Below, in pieces: positions 1 to 11,060 of a stretch of DNA of 64,000 nt. Origin of the DNA: Toxonevra muliebris (lineage: Eukaryota; Arthropoda; Insecta; Diptera; Pallopteridae); contig OY829329.1 in assembly GCA_963691655.1 (NCBI GenBank), positions 80,966,613 to 81,030,612 on the forward strand, read 5' to 3'. The stretch's first letter is position 1. Every line of letters starts with the position of its first letter. The notes under the pieces are model-generated. The model was not told the DNA's origin and made no database searches. It was given only the letters and a program-made list of their open reading frames with translations. The position numbers and the translations under genes were made by a program.

Positions 1-832
1 GCATACGCACATACACACAAACACACACACTCATTCAAGCAAATTTGCATGTGTGCAGATAAAAGGATCTTCGAGTGTTCTCGAACATGGGCGGGTATAC
101 ACATATAATGTACTACCACCAACATTGAATTGAAAGTGCTGCAGCAGTAGCAGCAGCAAAATGCTGTATTTGCAGTTGTATGGGGAACAAATGAGGAAAC
201 AAATGTATAGAAAGCAGTAAATTCACAAATTTAACTTATTAAAACAGTATGTGGGACTAAAGTAAATGTTAGTATAGTTTTTGGTGGAATTAAGGTTGCC
301 AATGTATAAATTCAACGCAGATTGCACACAATTACAAAATATAAAACTCATATTTGGCAACATAACGTCTACTTAGTATTTTTGTATTTAACTTTCCGAA
401 AAATACTCTATTAACGTATAACATGTGCTTTTGCTTGAGTGTAAGGGAAGCGAAACCAAAAAAAAAAGAAACAAAAATTGTGCCAACGACAAAAATATCG
501 TTGTAGTTGCTGCTGAAAATGTCATCTTATACAAGTATGTGGAGAGTGCATTATTCACAATGGAATCTGCTCCATGCTTCTTTGTAAAAAACGAAACCAA
601 ATTTATGCGATCCAATTTGCTTTTTGCTGCTGGGTGCTGCTAGTCTGGTGACTGCATGTTCTGCTGCAATCGCTGTAGTTGTTGGGTAAAATTATGGATT
701 TCCATTAGTGTCTTTGAAGTTTCTTTTGAATATGCTGTAAATAAATGAATGTATGTAGACATTAGAAGTATGTTTTTTAGATCACATAATATTTATATGA
801 TTGAATGATATCGAATTTTTAGTACCTACATA
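1..832. other. No gene seen; low-complexity upstream stretch
   Basis: AT-rich sequence with a CA-rich beginning (about 1-30) and a short CAG/CAA-rich patch near 139-160. The open frames on both strands around 388-643 are short, overlapping and of low complexity. Probably intron or intergenic sequence upstream of, or inside, the plus-strand Beat gene. Confidence 0.6.
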
Positions 833-1685
833 CCACCTTGATCGAAAAGATCCCGGAATAACCACCGTGTGGCGCTCCCATCATTCCGATTTGAGTTCTG
901 TTTTTTCTTTTTGTTAAGTTGGTACATCTGTCGTTGATATTCCCTCTAAATCTTAGCATCATAGCTTGACATTTGCGTAGCTACGTAGCCAAGAGTACAT
1001 CTATCTCTATGTGTGTTGGCGATTTTTTACAATTTTATTAAATTGCATTGAATTAAATTTTGCGTAAAAAACGGATTTAATGGTGCGCGAACATTGAAAA
1101 TGTTGGAAAAGTGTTTCGGCAACGGTTCTCTAAAGAAAACGGTCGTTTACCAGTGGCACAAGCGGTTCAAAAGTGGTCGTGAGTCAATCGAAGATGATGA
1201 ACGCAGTGGCAGACCATCGACATCGAAAACCGACGAAAACGTTGATAAAGTAAAAGGAATTTTGGTCAATAACCGCAAATTAACCATCAGAGAGCATTAT
1301 TTGGGTGTTATGAGGCGTTTGCGTGAAGCAATTGGCCGAAAGAGACCAGAATTGTGGACAGAAAACTCGCAACAAATATCATCCAACAGCCACCGAGTTC
1401 ACCTGATTTGGCTCCCTGCGATTTCTTTCTGTTCAATCAAGTTAAAAAACCATTACGAGGAACGCGTTTCAGCAGCCGAGAGGAAGTAATGGAAAAATCG
1501 CAAGAAGCACTGATGGACATACCGAAAACCGAATATAAAAAATGTTTCGAGAATTGGATCAAGCGCTGGCATAAGTGTGTTGCAGTCGATGGGGATTACC
1601 TTGAAGGGAACAATATAGATTTATATGAATAAACTTGTATTTTTAATTTTCTGAATAAATTCCGGGAACTTTTTGATCAAGGTGG
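833..1685 (+). mobile_element. mariner transposon, internally deleted copy
   Basis: The terminal inverted repeats begin CCACCTTGATC at 833 and end GATCAAGGTGG at 1685. TA dinucleotides lie at 831-832 and 1686-1687, the target duplication expected for mariner. The transposase N-terminal part reads from about 1054 to 1285 (MLEKCFG, VYQWHKRFKSG, ERSGRPSTS, NNRKLTIRE), with no usable start. It then jumps to MRRLREAIGRKRPELW and, in another frame from about 1354, to SPDLAPCDFFLF, which carries the third catalytic aspartate, and the family C-terminus ending near 1632. The element is 853 bp where complete mariners are about 1.3 kb. The regions for the first two catalytic aspartates (GDE and HHDNAPAH motifs) are missing and the frame is broken, so it cannot encode an active transposase. 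The ends are intact, so it could still have been mobilised in trans. Confidence 0.92.
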
Positions 1686-1687
1686 TA

Positions 1688-3132
1688 TATACTGCACATA
1701 ATAAAATATTTGTCTTTAATTTCATCAAACAATCTTTTTATCAAAAACTATTTAGTTTAATCGTAAAACTTCAGTAGAGATTTTAATTTTTAATCCATTT
1801 CTTATTAGAACAGGGCAGCCATACAGCCCCGTATATAATGGCTTTCTTAGTGCAAAAGAAGTCAAAGCAGTTTCATTTTGAGAGGATCATATTAGCGCCG
1901 CTTGGTTCTCTATATGACACACATAGTTACCCTCTTTATTTGATGCTGGATTGTCGCAAGAAATTGCTTCCGTTAATGATAATCACTTTTCAGAGACCGC
2001 CTGATAAAATCCTGCGCTGATGGGCATTAATTGGCTTCGATGAAATTGAATTTTATAGCCGGCGCCAAGCGATAGAGAAACAGTTTATTAAGAAAATATA
2101 ATAAATAAAAATGTATTTTCCTACATTTTTTCCATATCTATTAAGGAAAATTTGTTCTCAATGTTAAATTCTTATATAGTATGCCTACAAAATACAAAAG
2201 CTAGAAAAATAAGAAATATGAGCTCCGTAGTGTATATTTCCACAAAATTTTTTCTTTAAAAAATGTGTTACCCAGATTATATTTTCTTCTCAAATTCTTT
2301 CGTATTAGCTTTTAAACAAGCTGCATATTGTAAATTACATTAAGTTATGAGTTCTTGAAAATCGCACTTTGTTCGAAAATCCAGCGGTGTGAAAATTTTT
2401 GTGAAATATGCCGACGGCGTGGTATGACATGCAACAGAATGAAGCATAACCAAACTATCAATCGTAAAACAATTCCATTTTCTTTTCATATTATTTTCAT
2501 TGAAAATAAATAAATTTATGAGAAGTTATGACAACGTTGTTTTCCTTTCAAAGTATTTTTTATTCGAAATAACTCTACCCAGCGCCACCTATCGAGTCCA
2601 TTTTCTCATGACGAAACATACATACATACATACGTCGTTAATTGCAGTCAAAGCGCACTAAAAATAAGAATTTTCTTAATAACTTGACCCCGACGCCATC
2701 TACCGGGTGCAAAAAAAATCGCAGAACAGCTTAGCTCGATAGCTCTTATGCTTCCAGAGATCATTCGTTAAAAAAATATTGTTATTATTGTTTTTCATTT
2801 CTATAAATTAGAAAATGGGTGGAATATGTGAAGAATAGAATTAAAAATCAGTTTGTCGTTGCCGCATTCCGACATCTTGTCATCGTGTTGCATTGCAACA
2901 GTTGCGAGAGATAGCATCTTTTTTAAGACTATCGAACCGATAGGAGGGACAACTGTCGTATAAGTCCACAGCACCACCTTTCGTGGCAATTCCCACTTAT
3001 GAAAATGCCGAGCAAACTTCTCTTTAAATGTAGCTTTTCCAATTTAGATTGCAAAAATCCAAAATATCTCCTAGAAATTTTAAAGAGAACGTTGATGTTG
3101 TTTAAGCGAGTATGATTAAAACTTGATATTTG
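1688..3132. other. Unassigned, probably old repeat DNA
   Basis: No supportable gene. A 60-codon frame at 1838-2020 and an antisense 62-codon frame at 2801-2989 have no recognisable motif. A degenerate direct repeat (2568-2599 and 2678-2710) sits in the middle and suggests old repetitive DNA. Confidence 0.5.
2568..2710 (+). repeat. Degenerate direct repeat pair
   Basis: Two copies of a motif of about 32 bp lie at 2568-2599 and 2678-2710. Both start AATAACT and contain GCCACCTATCGAG or GCCATCTACCGGG. A further related piece (CACCACCTTTCG) lies near 2971. The family is not known to me. Confidence 0.45.
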
Positions 3133-3139
3133 CTCCGGG

Positions 3140-5104
3140 CAAAGAATATATAATACATAGAAGGCGCATCTCTCAAAATTTTTTCAAAATATGTTGCTTT
3201 CGTTTAGGGTGCGGGCGGTCGCAGTAAAGAGGAAGAGCAAAACCACCCATTTTTTTGCTTTTACTCTCTCCCATGCACTCTCATGTTGTTTCTTTTTTTC
3301 TTAGGCTCTCACATATCGTTACAGAGTGCATCCAAGTGAGACTGCGTATAGTTTCATATGAATGGTTTTTTTGCTGAAAATATGTAGGTACATGTGCTTG
3401 CTTTTTTTGCGTTGTTGCCGAGTATCAATATTGTTTTCCTACCTAATTGATTTTTTTTTAATTTTTGACCCAAAATTATGGTTGTTCCATTTTTGTATTC
3501 GAAAAAGTTTAAATTAATCGGTGTTCAAAATTTATTAAAAAAAAAACATTTATTTTATAGAGTTTTTAACTTTAAAAAAATCAACATTTTTTTGCAATTT
3601 GTTAAAGTATATCTTTTCAAAAATATGTCTACAAACTTTTAAGTTGATGCGGAGTAAATTTTTGACTGTTTGTTTATTTCAAAAAAAAATTTCTTCTTGA
3701 CATTAAAGTAAGTTGAAACTTTAAACGCGTTTTTCTCAAAACGTTGTTATTGAAGTCGATGACAGCTATTATTTACAAATTTAAGGATGTAGTCTGGTGT
3801 TCCGGCCCAATTTTTAAGGTTTTTTTTGCGAGAATTGTTTATTAAACAAAATAAAATACAATCATTTCAATATTTTTCTATGTTATTATTGACATCTTTA
3901 AATGTACAAAAAAAAGTTTGGAGTTTATTTTACGATATTTTTCTAGTGTTTTTTTACACCCAAAGTGGACACCTAAAGAAAAAGGTGTGTGGCTGGCCCG
4001 GGTGTATGCGACACTTGAAGTCATCTAAAACAAAAAATTTAAATAGAACATCATTCGTTAGACTTTTCATTCTAGCAGGTAGTAGATTTAAATATTTTTA
4101 TTAAAAAATAACAAAATGGCAGACTTCTAAAAAGAAAATTGCAAAGATCGTTCTTTTTTTTCGTTGAAAATCGGGATAAAAAATAGGAAATAATGATTAA
4201 AAATATATAATTCTACTAGGCGAGTGCCATTGGCGTGTAAAATAAAGTATTAAAATTTCAGCCCAATCGGCTTATAGAATTTCTTCAAACCCCTGGGGAA
4301 ATTAAAAGAACCTTGTTTCGAGAAAAACGCTATTAAAGTTTTAATAACACAACAGGTGCTCTCAACTATACCCTATAATTTCGTTAATATCTTGAATTTT
4401 GATATGAATAATCATATATCATATCATATATATCAATATATTGTACTTTTGAAATACATAATAAAAAAAATAGATTTTTTGAAACTCGAACACCAGACTA
4501 TACTTTTTCAACAAATAATAATTTAGAGATTAATATAAAGATTTTTTTTATGCAAAACTATTTTTTTACAGCTTAAAATAGAGCTGTTAACTTTGACAGT
4601 AGGCCATTAAATACTTATGTATATTTTTTCAAATTCTTCGATTAATCACTAGAAATCTTAATAGAAAGTAAATCCATTTCATTTTTGGATTTCAAATGAT
4701 CTAGAGATGCAAAATATTGGTCACCGCAAAAGATGTTTTCCAGAAATAAATATTAAATATTTTTGAATTAAAATTGGTTAAAGTTAAGTTCAATACATGC
4801 ACTTTTAGATAATAAATAGTTTTTATAAAAAACTTTAGTAGTTTACCTGGGAAAAATTCTTGAAAAATGCCTATATAAAAGCACACCGGCTTTGCGATAT
4901 AAATTAGGCTAAATAATAAAAACATAAGCTCTCATTAAACAAAGCCAACAGCAAAGAGAAACAAATAATTTCAACCACTCATTGGTTTTATGAGAATTCC
5001 TGAACTTTGAGTGTAAATTGGAGGCAGTTATGGCTCCATAGATCAAAATTTTTGTGCAAATAAATTTGTTCGTGATGCGCCTTCTATGTATTATATATTC
5101 TTTG
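3140..5104. mobile_element. DNA transposon with perfect 31-bp terminal inverted repeats (P-superfamily-like?)
   Basis: Bases 3140-3170 are the exact reverse complement of 5074-5104: 31 of 31 bases, starting CAAAGAATAT and ending GGCGCATC on the inner side. The flanks carry CTCCGGG (3133-3139) and CTTCGGG (5105-5111), a possible 7-bp target duplication with one mismatch. P-superfamily transposons typically have about 31-bp repeats and 7-8-bp duplications, which is why that class is suggested. No transposase is visible inside, so the copy is non-autonomous. The interior includes another TA-flanked element (3792-4498) and a 9-bp inverted repeat (3272-3280 with 3323-3331). The inverted repeats are certain from the sequence; the superfamily is an inference. 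Confidence 0.7.
3792..4498. mobile_element. Nested TA-flanked MITE-like element
   Basis: GTCTGGTGTTC at 3792-3802 is mirrored by GAACACCAGAC at 4488-4498. Each end is bordered by TA (3790-3791 and 4499-4500). This fits a Tc1/mariner-type non-autonomous element of 707 bp inserted in the larger 31-bp-repeat element. The repeat is only 11 bp and the interior is AT-rich without a transposase. A 92-codon frame at 3826-4104 has no family motif. It could also be part of the host element's own structure. Confidence 0.45.
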
Positions 5105-5111
5105 CTTCGGG

Positions 5112-8100
5112 TTAACTTCAGGGTTGGTGCCTAGTTATTGAGTCTACCAAGAGTTTCCTTTTGTGATCATGTTCAGTTGCAACCCATATACCAAAACAAT
5201 CACATAGCACGCACAAGTTACTCCGTTTTGGGAGAGTGCTGAGAAAGCCTACAGCATAGGATATCAGTTCGACAGACTATTATTTAATGTGTGTATGTAT
5301 GTATACGTATAATGTATGCACAATCTAAAATATTTAAATGCATTCATTAAATCTATTTTATTTTTTCTTCAGATAGCCATTAATGTTAATATTGTAGATT
5401 TTATATCACATGTTACTTGTGTTTATTAAAAAATGGATTAAAAATCAATTAGACTAAATTCAAATGCAAATAATAATAAAACTCCTAAAGGATTATAATA
5501 AATAGCAGCAATTCATTGCAACTTTACTGTTTCCATTTCATATGCCTAAATAAAACATACTCCTCGCACATACATATATACATGTGTGTATACATGTGCA
5601 TGCTCATTCGAATGTGCATATGCTTAAAGTATTCAAGAGCTATGTACACATTCCCATGCTAATTCCACTTCATTTCTCTCACAGCTACTCAGAAATTTAT
5701 AAACCCTCTTTATTTTCAACTCTTACGAATATACGCCCCCTTCGGCATCTACCCCGCACCGCCTACCGCCGCAAAGAAAAAAAGAACCAAAATCAAATAC
5801 TTATCAATATATAGAGAAAGCTCAGCGGGAATGGAAATTGTGTGGTGCTACCACATGCTTCCATCCAGCAGCAGCAACGGCAGGATGAGCAGTAGCGGCA
5901 ATGGCAGTAACGCTTTGATTTACATTCCCATGGCGCGCTTCTATAAAATTCCAAATATGGATTTTGTTTGAATATGATTTTTGACTTTTTCCTTTTTCTT
6001 TTTATTTATTTTTTTATATTTTTGCTTTTACTACTTGCTCCTTTTGCCTTTTCTGCGCTTTAGGCGGAATCATGCATTTGCGATTGTATTTTTCCTCCAG
6101 TTTTCATTTTGTCAATGTGTTTTCATAGCTATAAGTAAAAGTACATAGAAATTGGGATGTTGGTGGAGGTGGAAGTGGTGGTGGGCGGAGTGGAGCAGAG
6201 GAGTATCTAAATCTTACGGAAATGGTTTTGCATATTAAACAATGCTCAACTCAATACAACAGCAACAACTACAGCAGTAACAACAAGAGCAGACGAACCG
6301 AAGAGCATTCTCATTGCATGTTTGTTGCTGTAATATAAAAGATTTTTGCAGTAGCTTTTTTCTTATTTTTGCTTTAGCTTTTTTGTTTTACAAATGCATA
6401 TGAGAAATACGTAAAAGAGAGAAAGAAAAAAGCTATCCTTTTACTAACCGCAAAGTGTCAGACAAAACAGATTTAGCATGAAAATATTTTTCGGTTCTGT
6501 TCCTTTTTCTTTTTTTAATTTTAAATTTAGCATTGCGCGCTGTCAAACTTCAATGGAGTCAATGATGGTGGTGGTGCTGGTAGAGGGTTGGGTGGCTGTC
6601 GATATGACTACGCAGTCAGTCTACCCTAGCAGCAGCTTAAATTTGGTGCTTATATGTACATACAAAGTTTGGCATATGCAAAAGTAAATACATTTTCATA
6701 TTCTGACTGTTTTATGACTTTGTTCGAGGGAAAGATTAAAAATTGTGCTGTCCCTGAAATGATATTGCAGTTGCTCCTGCTCCGCCGTGGTTATCTTCTA
6801 TCATTGGTTCGGCTGTACATATGTTCAATGGAGTGAAATAATATATACTGGAACTAGGACAACGATGATATTCCAAAGTGTTCCAAATACTCGCAAATTT
6901 AAATTAAATTGAAATTTATTGTTGTCCTATATAATGCGGAAAATGATAATGAAAAGAAGAGATTCTGTAACGGCCTAAGTACTTAATATTTCAAAAACGT
7001 TTTTTTTTATTTTGGCAGTCTACAATAGATTTATATCTAATGAAAACTTCTTAATTCAGAACTCCAGAATATATGCTGCTACCTCGAGCACAAAATGCGG
7101 TTATGGAAATATTTTTTCCTTTTAATATTTTAAATGAAAGTAAAACATTTCAACAGAATCCATTCGCAGTTTTGATTGCTCTATTTTGCGTAGACTTTTA
7201 CAGACTAAATGAGAAACTTAATCAACGAAGTGCCTTCAACTTGTTCCCGTTTTCGCAACTACATTCTTATTTTTTTTTTGTTTTTAATAGCATTTTAAAT
7301 GTCTGCTTTGTCTGTATTTCACATACTGCATTATAGTAAAAGAGTTAGAAATATAATGCAAGAAAAAACTTCAAACTACAACTTCTACTTAGAAATCCTC
7401 CTTCTTTTGTACTCCAAATTTCCAAGAAACTCAGATAGAGCAGGAAGACGAAGAAAATCGAAATAATAGTTTCATGCACTCCACTCCAAGATACTGCAAT
7501 TGACTTGGTTATACAATAGCCTCAGTACTTTTAGGGAAATTTTGCACTACGTGCAAGTTTTGCACTGGTGCTTTTTCGCTATGATGCATGCTGACCAACT
7601 GCATAGAACGCACACACACAGGCAGACACCCAGTCTCAGTCTTAAAATCTTAGGTACTTTTTGAATAAATATTTCAAATGTGTGGAAATGCTCGGTGAAA
7701 ATATTTTGCTGGCGTAAATCTTAACATAAATCTTGAGAGAAATTTTTGCTCTACTTTAATTTTTTGTATTTTCTTGTTGTTTGCAAGAAATGCCAACCTG
7801 AAGCAAGCAAAAAAAAACGGAAAAAATGAAATAATGGCAAGAAATTTAATAATAGTTTCAGCATAACAAAGCAGCTTTGCAGTAGGCTCCTCTGTTAAGA
7901 CGTTAAAAGTAATAGCCTACTTTCAGGCGTTGTAGCAGAAGAAGAGTTGCAAAATTGTGTTCGAGTAAGACCGTGTATTGTGTGTGTGTGTGTGTGTGTG
8001 TGTAGTCGTGGCATCTGTAGCATGTAGTAGTGGTAGGTATATAGTCGTGATTGCGCATAAAACATAAAAACAACAGCAAATGGAATGAAATAAAATGAAT

Positions 8101-9644
8101 GAGTAGAAAAGCATTGAAAAACCTAACAACAACTTCAATAACAGCCACACCACTAGACGAATAAATACACACACTCGTACATAGAGAAACAAAATAAAAG
8201 AAAATATTCAATTTCTTTGTAAGTCATTAAAATTAAATAAACACAAGAAAGAAAAATTAATGAAGCAACGTTTACAGCATCATGGCAGCAATAGCATTGC
8301 CTGTCACTTCTCTCGCTCTCTCTGGAGAAATGTCCAGCTCTGAAAGGCTGCTAGTCAGATCAGGCGGTGGAGGCAGCTATAATGAATCTGCTGTATGACC
8401 TGGTTTAATTATTCAAGAATGTGCTTGATATTTTGGCATGACGTAAATTTATTGGCAATTTAGTGGTGGTATTACATGAGGAGAGCGAAAGCACTCAAGC
8501 AAAAATATTAGATATTGGGGCAATAAGAGCAATTCTTTGGCTAGATTCGAAAGATAAATCTAACGTTTTATTTTTCAGGCAAGAGGCCACCAATCATTGG
8601 AGAGATCTTTGATGCTTTCTACTCTAAAAAGAACAATAACTTTGTTTTGTTGAATTCCTTCAAACCCACATGCCACATTTATTTGGGGTGGCCAACTCCT
8701 AGTAAAAGAAATACCAGCTTTGCTATTTTTGCAATTTTCTTAAAAGTTACCGACTTTTGTTTTTAGCATTTCAGTTTTATTTTTTTGCTCTTGCATATTT
8801 AATTCACTTCAAAAAGTACCTTTTCATTTTTGCATAAGAGCAACGTCCTGAGGCCATGCAACAAAAAACTGAAAGGAAACAACAAAAAAGCACTCATTGT
8901 TTTGCCATTTTCATATTTTTCCAAGATATACAGGAAGTAGATTCGTTCGTTGGTTTTTAATTTTTGTTGGTATTTTCTTCTTTTTTTGCACGTTGATTTG
9001 CATATTTGACCAATTTTCATAGGAAAATATATAACAAATGAATGAGAAAAGTTAGCTTTTTAATATTGTATACAAAATTGAAAAAATGATGAAAGAGGTT
9101 TTCAACCCTTTTTGTTTTTGCATTTTTAATATAAATATCCTTTGGCTACAACCAACACAAGGAGGTATAGATATGCTGTGCGTATTTGTAGTTTAACGCA
9201 AGATTGCGTTTTTGACATATTTCTATTGTGAGCGCCTGTAACTGTGGAAGGGGATTTATTAATGTTGGTGGGTGGCATGCTTTCGGGAGAATAGGCAATT
9301 GGTTGGTGGTAGGTGCAAAAGAAAGAAAAAAACACAAACATGAATTCGTTGTTACAAAAAGTTTAACAAAGTTAACTCAAGGGTGACAAAATTTTTGTTT
9401 TAACTTATTCACTGCCTGACACCTACGCACGCAAGGTTTCAATTTGTTTATTTAGAAACTTTTGATTTTTTTCTTTGCTTGATTGCTGTAAAAACGCAGC
9501 GAGATATTTTTTGGATAAATTGCTGTTAATTTTTTATAATTTAGTGACATGTCAGGCAAGGAGAAATAAATCATATATGTACTTACTATTACAACAAACT
9601 TGCCATGGGCTCACATTGATACGAAATTTTCTCTCCTTTCACAG
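5112..9644. other. Non-coding stretch upstream of the plus-strand Beat exons
   Basis: Probably intron of the plus-strand Beat gene. I looked for the Ig1 exons (WYKDG-like and RCEVSGEAPSF-like coding) and did not find them. The stretch holds a CAG/GGC-rich patch at 5830-5970, where a 46-codon frame opens, a TG microsatellite at 7979-8003, and a polypyrimidine tract with AG ending at 9644 that serves the Ig2 exon. Long hydrophobic antisense frames at 7903-8211 come from simple-sequence DNA. Confidence 0.6.
7979..8003. repeat. (TG)n microsatellite
   Basis: About 12 uninterrupted TG units. Hydrophobic or THTHTH-type antisense reading frames over it are artefacts. Confidence 0.95.
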
Positions 9645-10291
9645 TGACTCCCAATCATGGTCCTAAAATCACGGGTGGTCAGCCACGCTATCAAATCGGC
9701 GATGTGGTGCGAGTCAATTGCACTTCTGCACCTTCAAAGCCGGTGTGTCATCTCAGCTGGCTCATAAATGGCGAACCTGCCAATCGTTCGTATCTGAAGC
9801 AGTACGATAAAATAATCGTAGGACGTGAGGGGCTCGAAGTAGCACGTCTAGGGTTGGATTTTCGCGTGAGAGGCTATCACTTCAAGCACGGCGACATGAA
9901 ATTAAAGGTCAGTCCCATAAACCTAGTTATATTTTTTAATCATTAAAAAAACTTTTCACATTTTCTCTCTTTATGAATAGTGTGTGGCAAAGATATCTTC
10001 GTTGTATTGGCAAAGCAATGAGGAGAGCGTCGAGAGCGATCGACAGCAACGTGCTCCTGCACTGGAGTCACGTGAAACTGTCGCGGCCAAATCTCGTGCA
10101 CATGGTAACATTGGGCTTCTTTCAAACTCAGCACATATTAATCCGATATTTATTTAAATGTAACGCTTTCTATTTCAGGTTCCTCAGCGGCAAATACACG
10201 AACTGCCACCACCATACAAATAATTAATCTGACAACTTTATTGAGCTTAGCAGCGGCATTTAGCGGTAGCTTTAGATTAATCATAAGATAA
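9645..10291 (+). CDS. Beaten path (Beat) family protein, 3' exons (Ig2 to stop)
   Basis: Three exons are supported. Exon 9645-9907 follows a polypyrimidine-AG acceptor, starts mid-codon and encodes the second Ig domain (GPKITGGQPRYQIGD, NCTS, LSWLINGEPA, GDMKLK). It ends at GTCAGT. Exon 9981-10104 encodes CVAKISSLYWQSNEESVES, which supplies the second Ig cysteine, then a conserved linker ending SRAHG. Exon 10179-10291 encodes 37 residues with a hydrophobic stretch (INLTTLLSLAAAFSG) and stop TAA at 10289-10291, perhaps a membrane or GPI-type anchor. The introns are 73 and 74 nt. The Ig1 and signal-peptide exons are not in view and presumably lie upstream of base 1, so this is a 3' partial gene. 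An unpaired-looking extra cysteine (KPVCHLSW) replaces AVQ of the minus-strand paralogue. Known role of the family: neuronal surface or secreted ligands of Side receptors in axon guidance. The subgroup looks like Beat-III or Beat-V but is not settled. Confidence 0.92.
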
Positions 10292-11060
10292 CTAGATTGA
10301 CTTTCATACGATCGTTGTTTAATTTTTAAGTCAACTTAAAAGTAATTCTTCAATTATGAACTGAACTATTCAAAAGAACGCAAACGTCAATAAAGTTAAA
10401 GCCATAACAAAAACAAAATCCGAAAATAAATAGTTTAAAAAAAAGGAAACAAATTGAGGAAGCATATCCTTTGCCAAATTTAAAAATCCTGCATTTAGTT
10501 ATAAACTAAGTCTAAAAATAATTGTAAATATAAATATTACACAGAAACGAGAACAGAAAAATAATAATTTAAATTTAACTGAAAGTTGGAATTTGTATTT
10601 AAATAAATCAAGTAAAGTATACAATGGTTAAATTAAGCTTTGGTATTATGTACTTCGTAAAATATCTGTGGAAACGTAACTTAATTACTAATCACAAAAT
10701 GTGAAAATTCAATATTTTTAAGCGAAAAACCAGCAAAACATTTAAACTAATGTAGATTTGATTAATAAATGATATTCAGAAGATTATTGAAAATATTATC
10801 GTAATTGTTGAAAGTAATTGAAATAATTTAGTGAATTGAAGCATAGCCGCGCGAAAATCGTTGTAAACAACAAAATTCTAATTATTTACTAGAGCAAAAA
10901 AAAAAAGAAAAAGTTTTTAAGATTGTAGATACTTAGTTTTTGTTTGTCACTTCAAGTTTTGGTTAAAATAAAACTTTAATTAATATTTAAGAAATTGTTA
11001 ACCTAGATATTTATAAGTTTACCTTTTCGTAGTTTTTAAAATGCTATAAGGTTTTCATTT
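10292..11060 (+). other. Probable 3' UTR of the plus-strand Beat gene
   Basis: A-rich on the sense strand, without frames. AATAAA-type polyadenylation signals occur close to the stop (near 10389 and 10422) and again near 10600. Which one is used cannot be told from sequence alone. Confidence 0.5.

Noticed and set aside
7903..8211. Hydrophobic antisense frames of 89-102 codons
   Set aside because: They cross the TG microsatellite and simple AT-rich DNA; the composition is that of the repeat.
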